A stretch of 64,000 bases of DNA from Chamaesiphon minutus PCC 6605 (GCF_000317145.1 NC_019697.1:2046001-2110000), one strand, 5' to 3'; numbered from the stretch's first letter, positions 32,421 through 42,600 are shown. Numbers and translations: made by a program. The notes: generated by a model not told the origin, from the sequence alone.

Positions 32421-33374
32421 CTAAACCAAATCCGCGACCGTATCGGTAATCTCCCCCTGCACCCCCAAACGATTATCATCGTAAATCAACAGAGTATCGA
32501 TCTTCCGGTGCCGACTAAATTTCTGTACCTTCCGTACATCTCCATTAGTTCGATCGAGAGCCGCAGTTATCGTCGAGTGGCGTACCTTATGAGGACTCAA
32601 TACCTTAGTCTCTACCCCAAATTTCTTGACTACATTGCGATCGATCGATCGGCCCGATAACCGACTGCCATAAGCATGATTATCTAGAGCAATAAACAGC
32701 GGCTCGTCATTCTTACAGCTATCCCGCGCCGCCAACCACTCATCTAGTGCCTGGATCGACTTCGCAGACAAATCGATTACCTCCTTCTCGCCGCGCCCTT
32801 TGCCGCGAATCCACAGCTTCGGACGCTGGTAATCACCCAAATCCAACCGTTCGATCTCCACCCGCCGCAGGGCGTTATCCCACAGCAGCCGCGCGATCGC
32901 GTAATCTCTTTTGCCCTTGGGCGTAGTGCGATCGATCGTATTAATTGCGTCACGGTAGACCCCAGGCTCCACACCCGTCGTATCCCGATAGGCTTGACTC
33001 TTCAAACCCTTAACGTGTTTGAGATCGAAATCGCACCGACCCAATTTCTGGGCGTGATTCACTAACGACTTGATCGCTGCCAGCCTGTTATTAATCGTCG
33101 CTGGTTTGAGATCCGTCTGTTGGAGATCTGCCTTATACCGCAACACCACTTCGATCGCTTGCCCTTGCTCTAACTGGAGAAAAGCCGCGATCGTCTGAGG
33201 GCTTGCCGATAGCCCCGCGACGGATTGAAAGAAATGCTCGATCGAAGCCGCATACAATCGCTTAGTTTGGGGCGAATTTTGCACTCGCAAAAACTCACTT
33301 AAAAAATCTCGCTCTATAGTGCAATTGTCAAATGAAATTGACAAAACTTCAGAATTAACGATCTCACCCATCAT
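32421..33374 (-). CDS. tyrosine recombinase/integrase (XerC-like)
   Basis: 317 residues. N-terminal SAM-like core-binding domain (about 25-140), catalytic domain with the first Arg in LLWDNALRRVEIERL, a beta-hairpin Lys region (WIRGKGRGEKEVI), HKVRHSTITAALD (His-x-x-Arg), FSRHRK (His) and the nucleophile Tyr in TLLIYDDNR. All catalytic positions are present. Plausible roles are plasmid dimer resolution or movement of the surrounding cargo. It converges on the STAND gene with only 4 bp between stops. Confidence 0.85.
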   Translation of the reverse strand: MMGEIVNSEVLSISFDNCTIERDFLSEFLRVQNSPQTKRLYAASIEHFFQSVAGLSASPQTIAAFLQLEQGQAIEVVLRYKADLQQTDLKPATINNRLAAIKSLVNHAQKLGRCDFDLKHVKGLKSQAYRDTTGVEPGVYRDAINTIDRTTPKGKRDYAIARLLWDNALRRVEIERLDLGDYQRPKLWIRGKGRGEKEVIDLSAKSIQALDEWLAARDSCKNDEPLFIALDNHAYGSRLSGRSIDRNVVKKFGVETKVLSPHKVRHSTITAALDRTNGDVRKVQKFSRHRKIDTLLIYDDNRLGVQGEITDTVADLV

Positions 33375-33473
33375 CTTGCTCCTAGCCGAGTTGAGAGTCC
33401 GTAAATTGCTATTGTCGGACTCTGAATATTGTAATTAAGCTACGTAAAAACTACATTAGATATCCATCATTCT

Positions 33474-34718
33474 TTATACTTCTTTTGGTATTACCATATT
33501 TTTCAAATTAACGATCTGCGCCCTCAACTTTGCCCAATCCTTAAATACTTTCAGCTTCGATCGCTCTAGCTGTTCCTTCCGGCGAAGGTATGTATCGGTG
33601 TTTCCGTCCCCCGCCGCATAAGTTACCGAGTAAATCTTGAACGACTTCACCTCCATCCTGACGATCTGCTGTTCTGCCTGAAACTCGCGCGCTGCTACAT
33701 CAAAGGCCAACACTAAATCCTGAATTTTTTCCCGAATCTTATTGGCGATCTCTACTTTTCCCCGCTCCATCTCCGCTACTTTCACCGTCAGATCTGAGAT
33801 CTGGATTGCTCGACTCTGTTGGGCATCATTCCCCCCATACGCCCCACGTAACACTTGCACCCCCGACGCGGCGAATAGATCGTTAAGTACCGCCCCAGGA
33901 TTGGTAAATAGTTGTCCGATTCGCTCGAAGAATCCGATCGTGCGCGTTTGCCCGTTTTCAAAAACCGTATCCTTCCGTAAAAACGCCTGTAATGCTGGCT
34001 CGAAAATCGCCAATTCGATCGACTTCTTGTTATTGACCTTAGCTTCCTCGATCCTGGCGTTCACTTCCTGAATCTTGACATTAAGTTCGCGAATGACTGG
34101 ACTATTCTCGATCGACTGCTGTTGAAGTTTCTGGACGCATTCGAGGGAGGTGTCCAGACAGTCGAGCGGTTGATACATCAACACCCATTGGTCGTTACTC
34201 ATCGTGGTGTTCAGGATCTTATTGATATCCTGCGGTTCGCTCAGGGGGTTGTTTGGGGTTTCCGCTGACTGAGGTGGTGGAGGTGGTGGAGGTGGCGGTG
34301 GCACCACGTTAGAACCTTTGGTAGGGCTGGTTGTTGAAGCGGGTGTAGCGGTTGGCTTTAGTGTCGATGCTGGAGAAGTTGGGGTTACAGGTGCAGGGCT
34401 AGCGGTTGGTGCTGGTGTGGGCGTAGGGGTTGGTGTTGCTACTGTGGGTGTAGAGCTTGGGGTTGAGCTGGGTGCTGGTGTTGGGGTAGTTGTTGAAGAT
34501 GTTGTTGTCGATGACGGCATTGAAGCAGGCACGAGCGATCGATTAGAAGTTGAAGTTGTCTTCGACGACGATCCAGAAGCTTTAGGCGTGAAGCGATAGT
34601 CTACAGTCCTCAAGGGCTGGGGTGCAGGTGTAGATTTAGGTTTTCGCGCCATTACAGGCAGCGGTAAACAAGCAACTGCGTTGGCGAAGCCTGCGCCCAG
34701 CGCAATCGCCACAGTCAT
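33474..34718 (-). CDS. exported Pro/Thr-rich coiled-coil protein
   Basis: I chose ATG 34718 because GGAGGG stands 6 bases upstream; the GTG at 34751 adds 11 residues without such a site. Residues 1-25 are a signal peptide (TVAIALGAGFANAVACLPLP). The following ~150 residues are a Ser/Thr/Pro linker with a run of ten Pro, fit to span the periplasm or wall. The C-terminal ~230 residues are helical and coiled-coil (VIRELNVKIQEVNARIEEAK). It opens a set with HlyD-like proteins and an ATPase, so an envelope-spanning role is inferred. The signal peptide overlaps a dispersed repeat (34679-34709). Confidence 0.65.
   Translation of the reverse strand: MTVAIALGAGFANAVACLPLPVMARKPKSTPAPQPLRTVDYRFTPKASGSSSKTTSTSNRSLVPASMPSSTTTSSTTTPTPAPSSTPSSTPTVATPTPTPTPAPTASPAPVTPTSPASTLKPTATPASTTSPTKGSNVVPPPPPPPPPPQSAETPNNPLSEPQDINKILNTTMSNDQWVLMYQPLDCLDTSLECVQKLQQQSIENSPVIRELNVKIQEVNARIEEAKVNNKKSIELAIFEPALQAFLRKDTVFENGQTRTIGFFERIGQLFTNPGAVLNDLFAASGVQVLRGAYGGNDAQQSRAIQISDLTVKVAEMERGKVEIANKIREKIQDLVLAFDVAAREFQAEQQIVRMEVKSFKIYSVTYAAGDGNTDTYLRRKEQLERSKLKVFKDWAKLRAQIVNLKNMVIPKEV
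34679..34709. repeat. dispersed repeat GCGTTGGCGAAGCCTGCGCC inside a signal peptide
   Basis: The sequence matches the cyanobacterial dispersed-repeat type GCGTTGGCGTAGCCT also seen at 36430 and 57641. It encodes the hydrophobic core of the signal peptide (AIALGAGFANA) of the 33474-34718 gene. Confidence 0.55.
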
Positions 34719-34759
34719 TACAACCCTCCATCGAAGCCAAAAACTATCCACTATTAAAT

Positions 34760-34935
34760 TAATTGAGAATTGAGAATTGAGAATTGAGAATTGAGAATTG
34801 GGTTGTTAGGATGGGGATTTAAACCCCTGCTTCTCGTTAACTACTAACTACTAACTACTAACTACTAATAATTAACTAATTATTAGTTAATTATTAATTA
34901 TTAATTATTAATTATTAATTATTAATTATTAACTA
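34760..34935. repeat. three adjacent heptanucleotide arrays
   Basis: TGAGAAT-type units repeat five times (about 34761-34799), TAACTAC units five times (about 34837-34868) and TTAATTA/TAATTAT units about seven times (34870-34935). All have a 7-bp period but different sequences. They fill the gap between two leftward genes. Confidence 0.85.
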
Positions 34936-36141
34936 ATCCTCCTGCCACACCGGAATCGCATCGGATCTGTTCTGCACTGTCCCTTGTGCATACATTAGTC
35001 CCACTTCGTACCTAAGCATAGTCCCTTGCTGAGATAACAGCTTTACTCGTCTAACCGTTCCAGCGAATGGAGCGGTTATTCCCGTCAGGCTGGCGATCTG
35101 TCGCTCTAACTGCTGCTTTTTAAGTTGGAGTTGCGCGAGTTGGAAATCTCGTTCGTGGGCTTCGAGGTTAGCTACTTCCGATTGCTTAATGCTCTCTAGC
35201 TGCGCTCTCCAAACTTTCTCCTGCCGTTCGTTTTCGGCGATTTGTCGATCGAGTGCCGCCTGGGAGTTCTTTTCTACCGCCGAACTTAGTTGAGCGTTGG
35301 CGAGTTGGAGATCCCGCTCGGCGTTGGCAAGTTCGAGTTCGATCTCTTGGATCTTGCTCTGACGGCTGGCGAGGGTGGTTTCCTCCTTAGCCTTAGCCTC
35401 CTGAACCTGTGCGAGGGCTTCAGGGAGAGATTGTTTGAGCTTCGTTAATTGTGCCGCTTCGTGGTCTTGGATCGCCTTATCCACATCATCCATCGTTGCC
35501 AGTGCATCGATTTTCTGCTGTTGTCTGGCGATCGTCTTTTGAAGATCTTCCGCGCTCAGGGTCAGGGATCTAACCTTTGCACTCTCTGGTAATGCGGCGT
35601 TCGCTTGCTTCCGAGCGAGTTGAAGTTTGCGCTGGAGGTCTACTATCTTCGTCTTCGCCGTGGCAATCTCCGCATTCTCTCGATCGTAATTGGGAGCGAT
35701 CGTACTCTTGAGCTGCTTGACCTTAACTACTGGTAAGGGTTTAACTTTTGGGGTCGATTTGAGCTTGGCGATCGACAGCTTGACCCGATCGAGTTCGGCT
35801 TGGAGAGCGACACGCTCTGACTGGCGATAGTCGGCGATGAGTTGGTTGGTGGCTACATGTTGCCCCTCCTTTACTTTTAAGTCTTGGGGTTTGGCAACAT
35901 CGACCTCGATCTTTAATCTCTTGGTACTCTTGCGCTGGGTTACAGTTACCTGGTTGTCCACGCCCCGCAGATTGGCGATTGTCGAGGTGTCTGGTCGGTC
36001 GTTAAATCGATCGACTGCCACCGCTGAAGGTGTAAAAGTTCCCGAAGCAACCGCACCATTGGTCTGTTTGTCGGTAGTGACTAGACACCACCAAGCACCG
36101 ATGCTCAGGCAAGACACAGTAGTAACGAAGATTCTGTCCAC
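34933..36141 (-). CDS. HlyD-like adaptor with long coiled-coil hairpin
   Basis: 402 residues. N-terminal hydrophobic segment (IFVTTVSCLSIGAWWCLVTT). The first lipoyl half-motif is KIEVDVAKPQDLKVKEGQHV, with NQLIADYRQSE. About 220 residues of heptad coiled coil follow, then the second half ITAPFAGTVRRVKLLSQQG and RYEVGLMY. This split-lipoyl/hairpin order is that of membrane fusion proteins (HlyD/MacA/RND adaptors). No ABC or RND pump or TolC is adjacent; its partners here are an ATPase and exported coiled-coil proteins. Likely a periplasmic adaptor. Confidence 0.75.
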   Translation of the reverse strand: MDRIFVTTVSCLSIGAWWCLVTTDKQTNGAVASGTFTPSAVAVDRFNDRPDTSTIANLRGVDNQVTVTQRKSTKRLKIEVDVAKPQDLKVKEGQHVATNQLIADYRQSERVALQAELDRVKLSIAKLKSTPKVKPLPVVKVKQLKSTIAPNYDRENAEIATAKTKIVDLQRKLQLARKQANAALPESAKVRSLTLSAEDLQKTIARQQQKIDALATMDDVDKAIQDHEAAQLTKLKQSLPEALAQVQEAKAKEETTLASRQSKIQEIELELANAERDLQLANAQLSSAVEKNSQAALDRQIAENERQEKVWRAQLESIKQSEVANLEAHERDFQLAQLQLKKQQLERQIASLTGITAPFAGTVRRVKLLSQQGTMLRYEVGLMYAQGTVQNRSDAIPVWQED

Positions 36142-36150
36142 GGTTGAGAA

Positions 36151-36591
36151 TTAATAATTAATGGTGGATGGTTTTTGGGCTTGATGGGAGGTGAGTAGCA
36201 CTACCTCGTATTTAAGTAGACCGCTATGGCGAGATAGTAGTTTTACTCGTAGAATCGATCCGGCGTAGGGGGCGGCGATTGGTTGTTGCTGGTAGTTGGC
36301 GATGAGTTGACCCTTAATGACGTGCTGACCCTCTTCGACCTTTAGGTCTTTGGGCGTGGTCAGTTCGAGCTGAATTTTCAGGCGTTTGGGTTGTTGAGCG
36401 AACCTCTGCTCCACATTTTCGGGCGCACTGCGATCGCGTTGGCGGAGCCTCTGCCTCAGCAGAAGCGTCCCGTTTAGGGAATCGCGATTGACCGAAGCAA
36501 CCGCTTTACTCATGTGGCTCGATAGCGTCGGTAGAAAGCCCCAAGCCACGACCGTTAGATAAGATAAGCCAACAACCAAACTCTTGTTCAT
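36151..36591 (-). CDS. short HlyD-like adaptor without coiled coil
   Basis: 146 residues. Signal or membrane segment (LVVGLSYLTVVAWGFLPTLS), then the same lipoyl halves as the 34933 gene: KIQLELTTPKDLKVEEGQHV, GQLIANYQQQPI, AAPYAGSILRVKLLSRHSG and LKYEVVLL. The two halves are directly joined, so it is a paralog that lost, or never had, the hairpin. A dispersed repeat (36430-36487) is inserted in frame and encodes LRQRLRQRDRSAPE. It is 9 bp upstream of the 36141 start, same operon. Confidence 0.65.
   Translation of the reverse strand: MNKSLVVGLSYLTVVAWGFLPTLSSHMSKAVASVNRDSLNGTLLLRQRLRQRDRSAPENVEQRFAQQPKRLKIQLELTTPKDLKVEEGQHVIKGQLIANYQQQPIAAPYAGSILRVKLLSRHSGLLKYEVVLLTSHQAQKPSTINY
36430..36487. 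repeat. dispersed repeat inserted in frame in the short adaptor gene
   Basis: GCGATCGCGTTGGCGGAGCC, then CTCTGCCTCAGCAGAAG and CGTCCCGTTTAGGGAATCGC: both repeat types (GTTGGCG.AGCCT and GCGTCCC..GGGAATCGC) in one element. It keeps the reading frame of the 36151-36591 gene. Confidence 0.6.
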
Positions 36592-36596
36592 AATTA

Positions 36597-36870
36597 ATAG
36601 TTAATAATTAATAATTAATAATTAATAGTTAATGCAAACCCAAAAGATTTATCCCGAACTGGATTATCCATAACCATCAAACAACCCCCAATTATTAATT
36701 ATTAATTATTAATTTTTCTAAGTACATACTCTCTCTTCTCTTCTTGAAGATACTTGTAGAGTTTAACTATCCTCAATGCAAACCCAAAAGATTTATCCCG
36801 AACTGGATTATCCGTAACCATCGAACTAAACCCCAATTATTAATTATTAATTATTAACTATTAATTCTTC
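36597..36870. repeat. heptad arrays alternating with truncated four-helix-bundle gene copies
   Basis: TTAATA/ATTAATA arrays at about 36597-36634, 36690-36713 and 36838-36866 separate two copies of the segment TCAATGCAAACCCAAAAGAT ... CTGGATTATCC (about 36632-36680 and 36773-36822). Both copies encode, leftward, the N-terminus of a four-helix-bundle protein. Confidence 0.7.
36702..36821 (-). pseudogene. four-helix-bundle (S23-like) protein, N-terminal fragment
   Basis: ATG 36821 reads NPVRDKSFGFALRIVKLYKY, LQEEKREYVL, then runs into the heptad array and stops (RKINN). It matches the N-terminus of the interrupted gene at 54193 (NSPVRDKSFRFALRIVKLYR). Only helix 1 remains. A still shorter copy lies at about 36617-36676 (NPVRDKSFGFAL then repeat). 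Confidence 0.65.
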
Positions 36871-37945
36871 CAAAAAACGGTTTGATGGTGCAAGCGACCG
36901 CCGTACCGCCAGTGCGGACTAAAGCCTGAAATGTCCCCAAGTTAGCGATTCGTCCAGCGTCGAACCGGAAGCGGCTAGCTACTTTGCGGATATCTGCCAC
37001 ATCGACAGGTAACAGAATTTTGGTAGCGGTGTTAGCTAAAACATCAGGGCTAATGTGAGTTTCCCTTTGAGTTGCTAGGACTATTCCTAATCCATATTTC
37101 CGACCGTCTGCGGTAATGCGATCGAGTGTCTTCGATCCCTTCAACTCTTTAGCTTCATCGACAAACACAAATGTTTTGAGTTCGGGCGATTCTCCTGCGA
37201 GGCGGTGAGCGTCCATAACTTGTTTGAGAATCGCTTCAGCCGCGATCGCGCCTAGTTCTGGTGGCAGCTTCGATAAATCGACTCGAATCAGTTTCCCTGC
37301 GCTTAAATCGATTTGAGGGCGTGAAAACACCTCATATTGAAAAGTCGCCGCCAATTTGATTTGTAGGGCTTGTGCGTCCTTGCAGCCACCTTGGGCGCGG
37401 TGAATAATCGCTATTTCTAAATCTCCTAGATCTGGAGGGGGTATCGTCCAGGTCTGGCGATTTTCCTGGGTGATGCCGAACTGTTCGTAAAGTTCTCCAA
37501 TCATCAGAATCAGCAACCCTTCTTGGTTTGTCCCCATGATTAGAGCGCGTCTTAAAGTTGCCGCGACCGAGATAGCTTGCAGCTTAGAGCCGCCACCTTC
37601 AGGATCGAGGTTGATGACCAGTGGGTTGATGCCATAGGCAGATGCCATGTGAATCGGGTAGCAGATCTCCCCTGGTAACTCTTGGTCGCCGTGAAAATCC
37701 AGGACGATCGATCGAGACGGGAATCCTCGGTACAGTTCCCAGACGATCGCCTTTAAGGTTTGAGTCTTCCCACTACCCGATGTCCCCATGATGACCATGT
37801 GCGGGTTAGCGGCTTTATTCAAATCCCAGTACACCTCATCGCCCAAATGCACGAGCGATCTCGATCGAGATGGTGTGTTTGGCTGCAATACTTTCCCCCG
37901 ATCGGATTGGGGTTTCAATATAGTTTTGGGTAGTGGTTTCGCCAT
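36854..37945 (-). CDS. HerA/VirD4-like DNA-translocase-type ATPase
   Basis: 363 residues. HLGDEVYWDLNKAANPHMVI precedes Walker A MGTSGSGKTQTLK. SIVLDFHGDQELPG and Walker B FVFVDEAKELKG follow, with the arginine/sensor region GIVLATQRETHISPDVLANT. The order and the NPHMVIMGTSGSGKT signature are those of the HerA/FtsK/VirD4 superfamily, as in TraG-like coupling proteins. No transmembrane segment, so cytosolic hexamer. Together with exported coiled-coil and adaptor genes downstream it suggests a DNA or protein translocation system. Its promoter has AAACGTTT operator sites and a dispersed repeat (37948-37977) just before the ATG. Confidence 0.8.
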   Translation of the reverse strand: MAKPLPKTILKPQSDRGKVLQPNTPSRSRSLVHLGDEVYWDLNKAANPHMVIMGTSGSGKTQTLKAIVWELYRGFPSRSIVLDFHGDQELPGEICYPIHMASAYGINPLVINLDPEGGGSKLQAISVAATLRRALIMGTNQEGLLILMIGELYEQFGITQENRQTWTIPPPDLGDLEIAIIHRAQGGCKDAQALQIKLAATFQYEVFSRPQIDLSAGKLIRVDLSKLPPELGAIAAEAILKQVMDAHRLAGESPELKTFVFVDEAKELKGSKTLDRITADGRKYGLGIVLATQRETHISPDVLANTATKILLPVDVADIRKVASRFRFDAGRIANLGTFQALVRTGGTAVACTIKPFFGRINS

Positions 37946-38046
37946 TCGTTCGCATCGCGTTCCCTTTGGGAAATCGCCTCTGGTTTCAGATCATCGTAAT
38001 CGATCTTAGATTTAAGTAACCGAGCCAAAACATGTATTTAATCGAT

Positions 38047-38254
38047 AAAAACGTTTGCAGTAATCATTTGTTTTAAACGTTTATATCCAAACGTTTGCGT
38101 CATAGAAAAATTTGCAGTGCATATAACTAGTAATTTTTTTAAATTTAGGTGGCATTCTCATTCGTTATGCAAACGTTTAGGCAAAATGAGTCAAACGTTT
38201 ATTGTCGATCGAAAACGTCTGGTAGATGATTTTCGATCGACAATAAACGTTTGA
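38047..38254 (-). promoter_or_regulatory. AAACGTTT operator array and 25-bp inverted repeat upstream of the ATPase gene
   Basis: Sites are centred at about 38052, 38078, 38092, 38174, 38196, 38216 (AAAACGTCT) and 38248. The pair at 38196 and 38248 are part of a perfect 25-bp inverted repeat (38191-38215, 38230-38254; arm TCAAACGTTTATTGTCGATC plus GAAAA). Confidence 0.7.
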
Positions 38255-38319
38255 TTCAATTATTGAATTTGTTTGGAAAGACTGATTGGCTCTCTCGTAG
38301 TTAAAGTTATAAGCTAAAC

Positions 38320-39562
38320 TTATTCAAATGGACGCAGCGGAGCGGAGTTCATTCTCATCGAGCAAGCTAATAGTTTTTCTCTCATCAATTCAAAAGTTGC
38401 AAAACCATAGCTTTGTCTCAGAATTAACTTGATTTTAGTATTAATCCCTTCCGTGACTGCACTTGTGGTTCTGTTAGCAAAAAAATTAGCAATTTCTGGC
38501 AAGTGACTTTCAAGTGTATTGGCGATATCGGCAAAAAATAAACCTGCATATTTTAACCATCTTCTCATTTTAGCCAATCCAGATTTAACAGTAGAGTTGC
38601 TTTCATATATGTGTCTAAGTTCCTCCTTGAATTCATAGGCAATCTCTAGAACGGTTGACTGTTGAAATAATTCGCTCAATTCGACTCGCTCCACATCGTT
38701 CAAGTCTCGATTGTTTGTCGTCAGTAATGATTTGTTTTTCAAGCCAGTTAATCCTAATTTAAGCCTGATTTTATTTAATGATTTATTAACTAGCTTCATC
38801 ACATGAAATCGATCTATTACAATCTCAGCGTTGATAAATACTTCTTTAATAACTTTGGGAAATCCTCCCCACATATCAACACAAACTTCTTCGACAGAGG
38901 CGTGCATTTGTTCTGGTTGCCGCTTGAGCACCTCAATAATGTCATCACTTTTATGGGAGTCAACTACTTCTAACAGTGAGCTATTATCCAAATTAGTAAC
39001 GACTGTTGCAAACTGACCTTTTCCTTTACGGCGACTAAATTCATCTAAGCTGATTCGTCGTGCATCTCCCCAGTCTTGCTTGGTGCGCTTAACCGTCGGG
39101 GAACCCGACGAGCGCGCATCCGCTTTTTGCCAATTCTCTTGCAGCAATTCTAGTGAATATTCCTTGAACTTGTTCGCGGCCTAATTCCTCTTGCTTGCTA
39201 ACTTGTTCGACAGTTAAAGTTTTTACTTGGGCATAGATATAATTTTCATATCGGCAAGTAAAACCTCTTCCTTTTTCTACCCACTCTAATACTTCTGTTG
39301 GATATCTACCACAAGATTTACAATAGTATTTTCGACGTGGCACTTTTAAATAAACCAAATTACCAAAAATTGATAGATCTCTGACCAGTCGATAACTTGT
39401 ATTGTGTAAGCAATCCGTATATTCTTGACAATTAGGGCAATTAATCCCTTCGTTATTTAACTGAAGGTGTAGACAAATAAAATCTGTTTCTTTATAACAT
39501 GTAAAAACTGTGGCATTTTCTAAAGCCAGAAGAGAGTTGAGATGAAAGTCCATAGTGAGCAT
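38320..39562 (-). pseudogene. second ISL3-family transposase, frameshifted
   Basis: The N-terminal frame (39562-39089) has CPNCQEYTDCLHNTSYRLVR and CKSCGRYP zinc-finger pairs. The C-terminal frame (39147-38320) has the DDE core (FATVVTNLDNSSLLEVVDSH, VCVDMWGGFPKVIKEVF, VIDRFHVMKLVN, TTSAVTEGINTKIKLILRQ). The frames overlap, so a single frameshift splits the gene. It is only distantly like the ISL3 copy at 26119. Terminal repeats were not found with certainty. Confidence 0.8.
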
Positions 39563-39606
39563 CCTGGGGTAAAATGTAGCCTAGGCTACATTTTACCCCA
39601 GGATGC
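39559..39606. repeat. perfect 23-bp palindrome between IS and CRISPR array
   Basis: GCATCCTGGGGTAAAATGTA plus GCC (39559-39581) and its exact complement (39584-39606) are separated by TA. It could be an IS end or a strong bidirectional terminator at the distal end of the CRISPR transcript. Confidence 0.65.
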
Positions 39607-39672
39607 GAGGAGAGCCGTTAGTGCGGCTTGTTCACTGCCCAGGATTACCTCGAACTCAATACGCTATTTTTG

Positions 39673-42600
39673 GTTCCAATCCTCGATCGACCCGAAGGCC
39701 GATCGCTACTAGCACTACCTCGGATTTAGAGCGGGGATGGTCTAGTTCCAATCCTCGATCGACCCGAAAGCCGATCGCTACAACGGCATTTTCCACCCCC
39801 CGCGCGAACTGATAGCCAGTTCCAATCCTCGATCGACCCGAAAGCCGATCGCTACAGCGGTTTAAGCTTGGGTGTAGAAATCTCATCCCAGTTCCAATCC
39901 TCGATCGACCCGAAAGCCGATCGCTACAAAATATTTAGCATCTAGGTATCGTTGATAGGGTTCCAATCCTCGATCGACCCGAAAGCCGATCGCTACAATT
40001 ATTTGATTCAAAGCCTACTAAACCAACCACTGTTCCAATCCTCGATCGACCCGAAAGCCGATCGCTACATAGCTTATCCATACCACCGTCGTCGGGGGCG
40101 GTGTTCCAATCCTCGATCGACCCGAAAGCCGATCGCTACGTCGGTGCCAAGCTGAAGTCTTGTTGTCGTCTAATCTCGTTCCAATCCTCGATCGACCCGA
40201 AAGCCGATCGCTACTTTATCCAGACACACCGACGACACGACGCAGACACAGTTCCAATCCTCGATCGACCCGAAAGCCGATCGCTACCACCAGCCAAAAC
40301 GAACTTTACCGCCAATCGAGTGTTCCAATCCTCGATCGACCCGAAAGCCGATCGCTACACGGGCGAACGATCGGAGATTGTTGCCGCTGGGGGAGTTCCA
40401 ATCCTCGATCGACCCGAAAGCCGATCGCTACGCGTTCTCATTGTCAACCTTATCGACAATATTCTGGAGTTCCAATCCTCGATCGACCCGAAAGCCGATC
40501 GCTACACGAATATTCGCTACGCCGACTCATCCGGTAAATGGTTCCAATCCTCGATCGACCCGAAAGCCGATCGCTACAAAGATCTATCAGCGATGGATCG
40601 GAGTCGATGTTCCAATCCTCGATCGACCCGAAAGCCGATCGCTACGAAGGGGGTTTAATACCGCCAGATTCACCATGGTTCCAATCCTCGATCGACCCGA
40701 AAGCCGATCGCTACAAGGGACTTCTGACGGTTGCTGTCTATGTCTACGTTCCAATCCTCGATCGACCCGAAAGCCGATCGCTACAAAGGTGGCGATTTTG
40801 GCGGTACGGTTACGGCGTTCCAATCCTCGATCGACCCGAAAGCCGATCGCTACTCCAGCCATATAAAAATCGCAAGCCCCAGTATGGTGTTCCAATCCTC
40901 GATCGACCCGAAAGCCGATCGCTACGATGTATGTCCCTTCACCAGATGGGTTAGGATTGTTGATGTTCCAATCCTCGATCGACCCGAAAGCCGATCGCTA
41001 CTTCCAAGCCACGGGTGTGACCGCTGTATCTCCAGGTTCCAATCCTCGATCGACCCGAAAGCCGATCGCTACGATTGAATCGATCGATTTCCGATGCCAG
41101 TTGGGGTTCCAATCCTCGATCAACCCGAAAGCCGATCGCTACGCACCAAAGCTTTAATTTGCGGCGGTCAGACCGATGTTCCAATCCTCGATCAACCCGA
41201 AAGCCGATCGCTACCTCGGTACGTAGCGGTTACAATGTGGCGATCGATACGTTCCAATCCTCGATCAACCCGAAAGCCGATCGCTACGACTCAGAAATTG
41301 CTACCGATGATACTACCAACAATGTTCCAATCCTCGATCAACCCGAAAGCCGATCGCTACCTGGAAGACTCACAAGTAATTTACGCATTGACCAGTTCCA
41401 ATCCTCGATCAACCCGAAAGCCGATCGCTACCTGCGGTTAACAAAACAGAAACATCAACTGATGGTTCCAATCCTCGATCAACCCGAAAGCCGATCGCTA
41501 CCACGGATAGACAAACTAAAATCAGTAGTGCTAACTTGTTCCAATCCTCGATCAACCCGAAAGCCGATCGCTACGTGACGTCTACGTCACCCTAACAGGC
41601 GAATCCTGGTTCCAATCCTCGATCAACCCGAAAGCCGATCGCTACGCACGATGGTAAAAATCCCAAGTCAGGATATGGAAGTTCCAATCCTCGATCAACC
41701 CGAAAGCCGATCGCTACACCACAACAGCCCCAAGGCGAGTTTGTAAGTGCTGTTCCAATCCTCGATCAACCCGAAAGCCGATCGCTACGCTTTACTGTCT
41801 GCTTAATAAAGGATTGCGATAAGGGTTCCAATCCTCGATCAACCCGAAAGCCGATCGCTACATCGACGAAATTGAGCAATTCCTAACTCATTCGATCGTT
41901 CCAATCCTCGATCAACCCGAAAGCCGATCGCTACCGAGCCTACTATCGAGTATCTTTTAGAGCTGGGGTTCCAATCCTCGATCAACCCGAAAGCCGATCG
42001 CTACAAAAAGCCAATCCCACTAATCGAGAAGCAGCTAGTTCCAATCCTCGATCAACCCGAAAGCCGATCGCTACCGGGGTACACCTGGGGGTAGCACTAG
42101 CGGTATTGCGCTAGTTCCAATCCTCGATCAACCCGAAAGCCGATCGCTACCACCACGGGTAAAACCTCGTGCAACTCGGAGCTGGGGTTCCAATCCTCGA
42201 TCAACCCGAAAGCCGATCGCTACGATCCGCACTTGGGGCAAATAGCATCGACACAGGCAGTTCCAATCCTCGATCAACCCGAAAGCCGATCGCTACGAGC
42301 GGGAAATTTATCGAGACTGCTGACTTTCCAGTTCCAATCCTCGATCAACCCGAAAGCCGATCGCTACTTGATTTTAACCTATGTCTCTAAATCCTCCCAT
42401 CGGTGGTTCCAATCCTCGATCAACCCGAAAGCCGATCGCTACGACAAAATCGGTCAATTTTTCCATCTCGACCTCGCGACTGTTCCAATCCTCGATCAAC
42501 CCGAAAGCCGATCGCTACATAACCCACACTTGCTCGTGTCTGGCGTTCGCTGTTCCAATCCTCGATCAACCCGAAAGCCGATCGCTACATATTATCTGAT

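Noticed and set aside
34318-34599. Val/Gly-rich rightward frame
   Set aside because: Complement of the Pro/Thr-rich linker of the 33474 gene.
34933-36591. Classical multidrug or type I secretion operon
   Set aside because: HlyD-like adaptors are present but no ABC or RND pump and no TolC-like protein nearby.
36702-36821. Diversity-generating retroelement because of Avd-like four-helix-bundle copies
   Set aside because: No matching reverse transcriptase or template/variable repeat pair; the only RT is the broken group II intron type.
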